Source: Mesorhizobium sp. B2-7-2 (GTDB taxonomy: Bacteria; Pseudomonadota; Alphaproteobacteria; Rhizobiales; Rhizobiaceae). Taken from it: DNA of 64,000 nucleotides. The notes under the pieces were generated by a model. It worked only from the letters and a program-made list of their open reading frames with translations, did no database searches and was not told the DNA's origin. Position 1 is the stretch's first letter; the number at the start of each line of letters is the position of its first letter. Positions 46,360-52,839 of the stretch are shown here, piece by piece. The stretch spans positions 62,001-126,000 of the forward strand of contig NZ_VFTZ01000006.1 of assembly GCF_006440775.1 (NCBI RefSeq). The letters are read 5' to 3'. The position numbers and the translations under genes were made by a program.

Positions 46360-46515
46360 CCCCAATCCGTCGCTGCTTCGCAGCGCCACCTTTCCCCCTC
46401 CGGAGGGAAAGGAAGGGAGCGTTGCTGGACGGGCGTTGAGGAAAGAAAGCTTGGCGCCTTCCTCTACCCCGTCGATCGGGGGAGAGGTGGCTCGGCGAAG
46501 CCGAGACGGAGTGGG
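46360..46515. repeat. Extragenic palindromic repeats, CCCCCTCC family
   Basis: CCTTTCCCCCTCCGGAGGGA (46389-46408, continuing as AAGG) is a near-perfect palindrome, followed by CCTCTACCCCGTCGATCGGG with its complement. The repeats lie in the 480-bp gap between patatin and citrate synthase; the remainder of the gap holds no recognisable gene. Confidence 0.6.
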
Positions 46516-46625
46516 GGTCGACCAGCGCTACATTAGCCCATGCATGCGCCAAGCTGCCATGCACGCTATCGCCAAGACCAGCCGCTTGGAGGTGCCGTAG
46601 CCGAGGTGGAGCGAGGAACTACCTC

Positions 46626-47726
46626 TTAGGCAACCAGATCTGGCACCGGCCCGACATAGCGCGACTGCGGCCGGATGAGCCGTCCGGTCGCCTGCTGCTC
46701 GCGCGCGTGCGCAATCCAGCCGGCAACGCGGCCGGCGGCGAACACGTTGGAGAAGGCCTCTTTCGGGAAGCCGACGGCTTCGAGCAGAAGCGCGGTGTAG
46801 AATTCGACATTGGTCTGGATCGAGCGCTGCGGCTTGGCGATGCTGAGCACCTCGAGCGCCGCCTGCTCCACCGTTTCGGCGAAGGCCAACCTGCTGCCCG
46901 TCTCCTTGCCGCTCGTCTTATTGCGCGAACCGAGCTGCCGCACGACAGTCTTCAGCGCGTCGGCGCGCGGGTCGCGCACGCGGTAGATGCGATGGCCAAA
47001 GCCCATGATGCGCTCGCCATGCGCGATCTCGTTGCGCAGCCATGCCGTGGCGTCGCCGCTGGCCTCGATGGCGTCCAGCATCTCGATCACCGGCCCCGGC
47101 GCGCCGCCATGCAGCGGGCCTTTCAGCGCACCGAGCCCGGCCAGGACCGCCGAGGTCAGTCCGGCCTGCGTCGAGGCCACCACGCGGGTCGCGAAGGTCG
47201 AGGCGTTGAGCCCGTGGTCGCAGACCGTCACCAGATAGCTGTCGAGCGCCTTGGCGAGCGCCGGCGAGGCGGAGCCGGAGAGCATGCGCAGCATGTCGCC
47301 GGCATGATCGGCTTTTTCGTCGGGAGCGACCGGCGTCTCGCCCCGGCCAAGGCGCAGCAAGGCCGGCGTCAGCACCGCAGGCGCCGCGACCAGACGCAGC
47401 GCATCGGCAAGCCCGTCGCCGTCCGGCAGGATGGCCATGCCGGCCCGCATGCCGCTGTAAATATCGAGCGGCGCCAAGTGGGCAAGCATTGGCTGCACGC
47501 GATCAAACGCTTCCACCCGCGCCTTGCCGATCGTCTTCTCCAGTTCGGCATCGCTCGGAAGGTCGTCGAAGAAGCCGTCGAACAGCAGCCGCACCACCTG
47601 CGCGTAGCGCCGGCGGCCGGCCAGTTCCATCAGCGAATGGCCGCGGATGGTGAGGTGCCCGCCCACACCATCGACATCGGAAAGCACCGTGTCTGCCGCC
47701 ACAACATCATCGAGCCCATTTGCCAT
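46626..47726 (-). CDS. Citrate synthase family protein with Glu at the catalytic Asp
   Basis: A 366-residue citrate/2-methylcitrate synthase-like enzyme, condensing acetyl-CoA (or propionyl-CoA) with oxaloacetate. Active-site histidines are in CDHGLNASTFATR, GPLHGGAPG and MGFGHRIYRVRDPRA. The residue that is Asp (D362 in E. coli, in NVDFY) reads NVEFYTALL here, a Glu. It is shorter than the main TCA citrate synthase (about 430), so it may be a second isozyme. AAGGAGAC before ATG 47726. It is divergent from the HTH-fusion gene, 89 bp away; this shared region holds a perfect 14-bp palindrome and blocks in common with the phaR-phaA region. Confidence 0.85.
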   Translation of the reverse strand: MANGLDDVVAADTVLSDVDGVGGHLTIRGHSLMELAGRRRYAQVVRLLFDGFFDDLPSDAELEKTIGKARVEAFDRVQPMLAHLAPLDIYSGMRAGMAILPDGDGLADALRLVAAPAVLTPALLRLGRGETPVAPDEKADHAGDMLRMLSGSASPALAKALDSYLVTVCDHGLNASTFATRVVASTQAGLTSAVLAGLGALKGPLHGGAPGPVIEMLDAIEASGDATAWLRNEIAHGERIMGFGHRIYRVRDPRADALKTVVRQLGSRNKTSGKETGSRLAFAETVEQAALEVLSIAKPQRSIQTNVEFYTALLLEAVGFPKEAFSNVFAAGRVAGWIAHAREQQATGRLIRPQSRYVGPVPDLVA

Positions 47727-47743
47727 GATCGTCTCCTTGACCT

Positions 47744-47802
47744 TTTGTGCACGACAATTAATGCTGCGCAATCAATGCATCAATCTTGATCAAGATAATC
47801 AA
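47744..47802. promoter_or_regulatory. Shared operator region between the two citrate synthase genes
   Basis: TTTGTGCAC (47744-47752) and CAATTAATGCTGC (47755-47767) both recur in the phaR-phaA intergenic region (49905-49913 and 49922-49934). ATCTTGATCAAGAT (47783-47796) is a perfect 14-bp palindrome flanked by AATCAATG on both sides. Either a PhaR site, an operator for the HTH-citrate synthase, or both. Confidence 0.55.
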
Positions 47803-47815
47803 TGTAAGGCGGCAA

Positions 47816-48964
47816 ATGACGGAATGGCTGACCCGGGATGAGGCGCTGGAGCGGCTCAACGTCCGGCCGCAGACGCTTTATGCCTATGTCAGCCGCGGCC
47901 GCATCGGCATGAAGCCGGACGAAGCAGACCCGCGCCGCAGCCGGTACCGCGCCGACGACATCGCCGCGCTCGCCACGCGCCGCGACCGCGGAAGGAGCCC
48001 GCAGGCAATCGCCGAAAGCGCCATCGCCTGGGGCGAGCCGGCGATTCCCACTTCGATCTCGACGGTGCTGCATGGCCGCCTTGTCTATCGCGGCAGGGAC
48101 GCGGTGGAGATTTCGGCGACGGCGACGCTCGAGGAGACCGCCGAACTGCTATGGGCTTCCGTCCATCCGGTATCGTTCGCCTCGCTGACCCCTTCTGCCG
48201 CCCGGCAAAGCGGCACGCCCACCGCCTTCGCCAGGCTTTCGGCGCTCGCCGCCGGAGGCTGGTCCTCGCTCGGACGCAGGCCGGCGATGCTGCAGCAGGA
48301 CGGCGCCGCCGCGACCAGCGCGCTGGCAACCGCGCTCGGCGCGTCGCCGGGCTCCGAACCCGTGCATATCAGGCTGGCGCAGGGCTGGTCGGTGGAAGCC
48401 GCCGGCGCCGATCTCATCCGCAAGGCGCTGGTGCTTTTGGCCGATCACGAGCTCAACGCCTCGACCTTCGCCGCCCGCGTCGCGGCCTCCACCGGCGCGC
48501 CGGTCGCCGCCTGCCTGCTCGCAGGCCTTGCGACGCTGACCGGCCCGCGCCATGGCGGTGCCGGCGCGGCGGCAATCACGCTTGTCGAGGATGCCGAGCG
48601 GCTGGGTCCAGACGAGGCGATTGCCCGCTGGCTCGCTCAGGACCGGCCGCTGCCAAGCTTCGGCCACCCGCTTTATCCGGAAGGCGATCCGCGCGCGCAA
48701 GCACTGCTGCCCGACCTGGAGATCGATGACGGGATCGTCCATCTTCGCGACGCGGTGCTCGCCGCGACCGGGCTGCATCCGAACATCGATTTTGCGCTGG
48801 CCGCGATGACGCGCAGCTTCAGCCTGCCGGCCGATGCGCCGTTCCGCCTGTTCGCGCTCGGCCGCAGCGTCGGCTGGACGGCCCATGCCATCGAGCAGGC
48901 GGCCAGCAACAGGCCGATCAGGCCCCGTGCCCGTTATGATGGGCCTATTAGCGTGGGACGATGA
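47816..48964 (+). CDS. Citrate synthase-fold protein with N-terminal HTH
   Basis: A 382-residue fusion. Residues 1-60 (MTEWLTRDEALERLNVRPQT LYAYVSRGRIGMKPDEADPR RSRYRADDIAALATRR) form a MerR/excisionase-type helix-turn-helix, where 'LYAYVSRGRI' is the recognition helix and RYRADDI the following wing. The rest is a citrate synthase fold with LADHELNASTFAARV, GPRHGGAG, SFGHPLYPEGDPRAQ and NIDFALAAM, so both active-site His and the Asp remain. It may be a DNA-binding sensor of acetyl-CoA or oxaloacetate, or a regulated enzyme. Start ATG 47816 preferred to 47786. Divergent from the ordinary citrate synthase gene. Confidence 0.85.
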   Translation: MTEWLTRDEALERLNVRPQTLYAYVSRGRIGMKPDEADPRRSRYRADDIAALATRRDRGRSPQAIAESAIAWGEPAIPTSISTVLHGRLVYRGRDAVEISATATLEETAELLWASVHPVSFASLTPSAARQSGTPTAFARLSALAAGGWSSLGRRPAMLQQDGAAATSALATALGASPGSEPVHIRLAQGWSVEAAGADLIRKALVLLADHELNASTFAARVAASTGAPVAACLLAGLATLTGPRHGGAGAAAITLVEDAERLGPDEAIARWLAQDRPLPSFGHPLYPEGDPRAQALLPDLEIDDGIVHLRDAVLAATGLHPNIDFALAAMTRSFSLPADAPFRLFALGRSVGWTAHAIEQAASNRPIRPRARYDGPISVGR

Positions 48965-48990
48965 CCATTAACCGGAACGCGTCTGAGGTC

Positions 48991-49149
48991 GTCATTCTAG
49001 GGCGGAGCAAGGAGCGAAGCGACGCGCGCAGACCCTAGAATCCATTCCGTGACGCTAAGGCGTTGCAACGTTGAGAGAATTCTGCACCGCTGAGCCCTAC
49101 GGCGTCGGTCACGGAATGGATCCTCGGGTCAGGCCCGAGGATGACGACG
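48991..49149. repeat. Composite extragenic palindromic repeat, full copy 2
   Basis: Left palindrome ATTCTAGGG...CCCTAGAAT with the 30-base interior CGGAGCAAGGAGCGAAGCGA then CGCGCGCAGA; CCATTCCGTGACG and GTCACGGAATGGAT cores; a short right palindrome ATCCTCGGGTCAGGCCCGAG then GAT. It fills the gap between HTH-citrate synthase and phaR. Confidence 0.78.
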
Positions 49150-49209
49150 GGATGGGCCTTTGCGCCAATCTCCAACGTTCGCGACCGCCGCCAGGCGGCG
49201 GCACACCCG

Positions 49210-49803
49210 TCAGGACATCGTGTCCAGCTTGCGCTGCATGGCCGCAATCTGCGCCTTCAATTCCTGCAGATCGTCGCCCTTCTCTTCCTTCTTCGCTGGC
49301 TCGGCGGCCGGCGCTGAATTGCCGCCGGCGGGCGGGAAAGGGGTGAACATGCGCATGGCGTTCTGGAACATCTCGACATTGCGTCGCGTCTGTTCCTCGA
49401 GTGCCTTGATCGGTGTCTTCATCATGTCGATCGGCGCTTTCCCGAAGGTGCCCTTGAGCTGCTCGCGAAACCGCTCCTGCTCCTTGGAGAAGGCGATCAT
49501 CGATTGTTCGAGGAAGCTCGGCACGATCATCTGCATCTGATCGCCGTAGAAGGAGATGAGTTGGCGCAGGAACGGGATCGGCAGCATGTTCTGCCCATCC
49601 TTGTTCTCCAGCTCGAAGATGATCTGCGTCAGCACCGGATGCGTGATGTCGTCGCCGGTCTTTGCGTCCTGGACCGTGAACTCCTCGCCCTTCTTGACCA
49701 TCTCGGCCAAGTCCTCGAGCGTCACATAGGTGCTTGTGCCGGTATTGTAGAGCCGGCGATTGGCATACTTCTTGATGACGATCGGGTCGTCTTTTGCGGC
49801 CAT
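49210..49803 (-). CDS. phaR: Polyhydroxyalkanoate synthesis repressor PhaR
   Basis: A 197-residue PhaR (AniA). The N-terminal domain (about 8-70, IVIKKYANRRLYNTGTSTYV TLEDLAEMVKKGEEF) binds DNA and PHB granules; the second block MLPIPFLRQLISFYGDQMQM IVPSFLEQSMIAFSKEQERF is the PHB accumulation domain, and the C-terminus (LQELKAQIAAMQRKLDTM) is a short coiled coil. In other species it represses phasin and its own gene and is released by nascent granules. It is divergent from phaA; the intergenic palindrome (49913-49936) is a probable autoregulatory site. Confidence 0.95.
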   Translation of the reverse strand: MAAKDDPIVIKKYANRRLYNTGTSTYVTLEDLAEMVKKGEEFTVQDAKTGDDITHPVLTQIIFELENKDGQNMLPIPFLRQLISFYGDQMQMIVPSFLEQSMIAFSKEQERFREQLKGTFGKAPIDMMKTPIKALEEQTRRNVEMFQNAMRMFTPFPPAGGNSAPAAEPAKKEEKGDDLQELKAQIAAMQRKLDTMS

Positions 49804-49904
49804 CCGTATCCTCCCCAGGACACCGGCACCTCTAGGAGTAAGCGGCCGGTAACGATTGCGCCCTTTATCGAGGATACGCGCAAAAGCCTCACAATTCCAA
49901 GCGG

Positions 49905-49936
49905 TTTGTGCACTGCGGCATCAATTAATGCTGCAG
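49905..49936. promoter_or_regulatory. Candidate PhaR operator in the phaR-phaA intergenic region
   Basis: CTGCGGCAT (49913-49921) and ATGCTGCAG (49928-49936) are inverted copies with one mismatch around CAATTA. The wider block TTTGTGCACTGCGGCATCAA (49905-49924) recurs almost unchanged at 6824-6843. PhaR in other alphaproteobacteria is reported to bind TGC-rich dyads. The rest of the 304-bp gap has no gene. Confidence 0.65.
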
Positions 49937-50107
49937 GGCATGACAAAATTCGCCGCGCGGTCAACGTCATGTTGCCGCAACCGGCGCGCGCTCTGCTTGC
50001 CGCGCATGGCGGCCATGCCCATTTCCGGTTTGACTCGGCTGCCTGAACCGGCAAGAAAGTCTTCAAGGATAGCTTAAAACACGACACCTCGAAGTCTGGA
50101 GAAGAAA

Positions 50108-51295
50108 ATGTCCGCTTCCAATTCCATCGTCGTCGCCAGCGCCGCTCGCACCGCGGTCGGATCCTTCAACGGCAGTTTCGCCGCCACGCCGGCGCACGAG
50201 CTCGGCGCCGCCGTCATCAGGGAATTGCTGGCGCGCGCGAACGTCGAGGCGGCGGAGGTCGACGAGGTCATCCTCGGCCAGGTGCTGACCGCCGCGCAGG
50301 GACAGAACCCGGCTCGCCAGGCCTCGATCAATGCCGGCCTGCCGAAGGAGACCACGGCCTGGGGCCTCAATCAGGTTTGCGGCTCGGGGCTGCGCGCCAT
50401 CGCGCTCGGCATGCAGCAAATCGCCACCGGCGATGCCAAGGTGATCGTCGCCGGCGGCCAGGAATCGATGTCGATGTCGCCGCATGCCGAGCACCTGCGC
50501 GCCGGCGTCAAGATGGGCGACTACAAGATGATCGACACCATGATCAAGGACGGCCTGTGGGATGCCTTCAACGGCTACCATATGGGTAACACCGCCGAGA
50601 ACGTCGCCCGCCAGTTCCAGATCACCCGCGAAATCCAGGACGAGTTCGCGCTCGCCTCGCAGAACAAGGCGGAGGCTGCGCAGAAAGCCGGCCGGTTCAA
50701 GGACGAGATCGTCGCCTTCACCATCAAGGGCAAGAAGGGCGACACAACAGTCGACCAGGACGAGTACATCCGACACGGCGCGACGCTCGACGCCATGACC
50801 AAGCTGAAGCCAGCTTTCGACAAGGACGGCACGGTCACCGCCGCCAACGCGTCGGGCATCAATGACGGCGCCGCCGGCGCGCTGCTGATGACCGAGGCCG
50901 AGGCCGCGCGGCGCGGCATCACCCCGCTGGTGCGCATCGCCTCCTGGGCGACCGCCGGCGTCGATCCGGCAATCATGGGCACGGGGCCTATTCCCGCTTC
51001 GAAGCGGGCGCTGGAGAAGGCCGGCTGGTCGGTCAAGGACCTCGACCTCGTCGAGGCCAACGAGGCGTTCGCCGCGCAGGCCTGCGCCGTCAACAAGGGC
51101 ATGGGCTGGGATCCCTCGATCGTCAACGTCAACGGCGGCGCCATCGCCATCGGCCACCCGATCGGCGCTTCGGGCGCCCGCGTCTTCAACACGCTGGTCC
51201 ATGAGATGCGTCGCCGCGGCGCCAAGAAGGGCCTTGCCACGCTGTGCATCGGCGGCGGCATGGGCGTTGCGATGTGCGTGGAAGCGCTGAACTGA
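50108..51295 (+). CDS. phaA: Acetyl-CoA C-acetyltransferase (beta-ketothiolase)
   Basis: A 395-residue thiolase that condenses two acetyl-CoA to acetoacetyl-CoA, first step of PHB synthesis. The nucleophilic Cys lies in [15 protein letters not shown] (about 82-96), His in [20 protein letters not shown] and the second Cys in [14 protein letters not shown]. Length is standard. AGAAGAAA is the weak ribosome region before ATG 50108. phaB follows with a 117-bp repeat-containing gap. The PHB synthase gene phaC is not in this window. Confidence 0.95.
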   Translation: MSASNSIVVASAARTAVGSFNGSFAATPAHELGAAVIRELLARANVEAAEVDEVILGQVLTAAQGQNPARQASINAGLPKETTAWGLNQVCGSGLRAIALGMQQIATGDAKVIVAGGQESMSMSPHAEHLRAGVKMGDYKMIDTMIKDGLWDAFNGYHMGNTAENVARQFQITREIQDEFALASQNKAEAAQKAGRFKDEIVAFTIKGKKGDTTVDQDEYIRHGATLDAMTKLKPAFDKDGTVTAANASGINDGAAGALLMTEAEAARRGITPLVRIASWATAGVDPAIMGTGPIPASKRALEKAGWSVKDLDLVEANEAFAAQACAVNKGMGWDPSIVNVNGGAIAIGHPIGASGARVFNTLVHEMRRRGAKKGLATLCIGGGMGVAMCVEALN

Positions 51296-51389
51296 GCGAA
51301 TAGCGAATAGGGAGTAGCGAATAGGGAAAACGGCGTCGGCGCAGCAGGCTTCAATCCCCTACTCGCTATTCGCTACTCCCTACTCGCTC
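51294..51389. repeat. Mosaic short-unit hairpin repeat between phaA and phaB
   Basis: GAGCGAATAGCGAATAGGGA (from 51294) continues as GTAGCGAATAGGG, and is mirrored at 51356-51389 by CCCCTACTCGCTATTCGCTA continuing as CTCCCTACTCGCTC. The units are heptads of the form GCGAATA and GGGAGTA. The left part overlaps the last two bases of phaA. Confidence 0.75.
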
Positions 51390-51412
51390 CTCCGATCAAC
51401 AGGGAGGAGCAC

Positions 51413-52135
51413 ATGAGCAAAGTAGCAATCGTCACTGGCGGAACGCGCGGCATTGGTGCTGCGATATCGGTCGCCTTGAAGACCGCCGGCTATTCGGTCG
51501 CGGCGAACTATGCCGGCAATGACGAGGCGGCCCAGAAATTCAAGGCCGAGACAGGTATCCCGGTCTACAAATGGTCCGTCGCCGACTACGAGGCCTGCGC
51601 CGCAGGAATCAAGCAGGTCGAGGCCGATCTCGGTCCGGTCTCCGTGCTGGTCAACAATGCCGGCATCACCCGCGATGCCATGTTCCACAAGATGACGCCC
51701 ACGCAGTGGAAGGAAGTGATCGACACCAACCTGTCCGGCGTCTTCAACATGACGCATCCTCTGTGGAGCGGCATGCGCGACCGCAAGTTCGGTCGCATCA
51801 TCACCATTTCCTCGATCAACGGCCAGAAAGGCCAGATGGGCCAGGTCAACTATTCGGCCTCGAAAGCCGGCGACATCGGCTTCACCAAGGCGCTGGCTCA
51901 AGAGGGTGCTCGCGCGGGCATCACCGTCAATGTCGTCTGCCCCGGCTACATCGCTACCGACATGGTCATGGCCGTGCCGGAAAAAGTACGGGAGTCGATC
52001 ATCGCTCAGATCCCGGTCGGCCGCCTCGGCGAGCCGGAAGAGATCGCGCGCTGCGTCGCCTTCCTGGCTTCCGATGAGGCCGGCTTCATCACCGGCTCGA
52101 CCATCACCGCCAATGGCGGCCAGTATTTCGCCTGA
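51413..52135 (+). CDS. phaB: Acetoacetyl-CoA reductase
   Basis: A 240-residue SDR that reduces acetoacetyl-CoA to (R)-3-hydroxybutyryl-CoA with NADPH, the second step of PHB synthesis. Cofactor loop VAIVTGGTRGIGAAISVALK (about 3-22), active-site tyrosine in QVNYSASKAGDIGFTKALAQ (YxxxK) and ATDMVMAVPEKVRESIIAQI. AGGGAGGAG before ATG 51413 is a strong ribosome site. Terminator directly downstream. Confidence 0.96.
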   Translation: MSKVAIVTGGTRGIGAAISVALKTAGYSVAANYAGNDEAAQKFKAETGIPVYKWSVADYEACAAGIKQVEADLGPVSVLVNNAGITRDAMFHKMTPTQWKEVIDTNLSGVFNMTHPLWSGMRDRKFGRIITISSINGQKGQMGQVNYSASKAGDIGFTKALAQEGARAGITVNVVCPGYIATDMVMAVPEKVRESIIAQIPVGRLGEPEEIARCVAFLASDEAGFITGSTITANGGQYFA

Positions 52136-52158
52136 TCGCCTGACACCGTTTGTCGCCA

Positions 52159-52188
52159 GGCGGCTCCGGCACCGGAGCCGCCTTTTTT
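52159..52188 (+). terminator. Terminator after phaB
   Basis: GGCGGCTCCGG-CA-CCGGAGCCGCC followed by TTTTTT, 24 bp past the phaB stop codon. Confidence 0.92.
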
Positions 52189-52237
52189 GTCCCGGCGCAT
52201 GCCGGCGCGACACCTTGCCTCAATTCGGCACGCAAAA

Positions 52238-52684
52238 GTTAACAGCCGCAGCCACGCTCTGTGGATAACCCCTGCGACAAGCTGTGAATCCTCGGTGGGC
52301 AAGCTGTGGATAACACCATATCTATGGGTGAACAAACCGGGAAAGTCGCCGGATCGCTGATTCGTCGCCGATTCGTTCTGGCTTTGACCGGAAAGTTAAC
52401 GCGAAACGACGCAAACGTCGCCGAACTCGTTAAAAGTGATTAAGAAAAGTCAACAATTTCATAATCTTGAAGTCTGCCCTCAGGTCGAGCGTGACCCTTG
52501 TTCGGCAAAGGTTAACGACGACCCGGGTCCGGTCGAGGCCAAGCAGGAATCGGGCCAGTTCAGCGATTCAGCATGTGGTGAGACTCATCGTCAAAAAATC
52601 CACATATAGCCGTGAACAAAACCTGAATCAGAACGAGTCACCGATTCGTCGCTGATTCGTTCCAGACTCGTTCCAGCTGTTAAC
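52238..52684. other. Origin-like intergenic region: DnaA boxes, GANTC cluster, repeats
   Basis: A gene-free stretch. TGTGGATAA (the exact complement of the DnaA box TTATCCACA) lies at 52260-52268 and 52305-52313. Eleven GANTC sites start at 52286, 52359, 52370, 52547, 52565, 52582, 52625, 52635, 52643, 52654 and 52665. GTTAAC occurs at 52238, 52395, 52511 and 52679. The module GATTCGTCGCCGATTCGTTC (52359) recurs at 52643 with few changes, and GTGAACAAA occurs near 52328 and 52612. An AT-rich part lies around 52430-52470. It may be a replication origin, a DnaA- and CcrM-controlled promoter, or a DnaA-titration site. Confidence 0.6.
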
Positions 52685-52839
52685 AACAGCCGATTTTGGC
52701 TGCCCCCTCCGGCGTAGCCAGTTCGCGAACGAACATTCCGCTTTCGCTTCACGCCCGAAGTCCCTATGTGTCGCCTGTCACACGCGGCGGCAGCGCCGTG
52801 CTTCAGACTACGAGCGGCAGAAACCTTATTTCCGAGCCG

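Noticed and set aside
47786..47802. FNR/FixK box TTGAT...ATCAA between the citrate synthase genes
   Set aside because: The spacing is 7 bases rather than the required 4, so it is more likely part of the perfect palindrome and flanking repeats.
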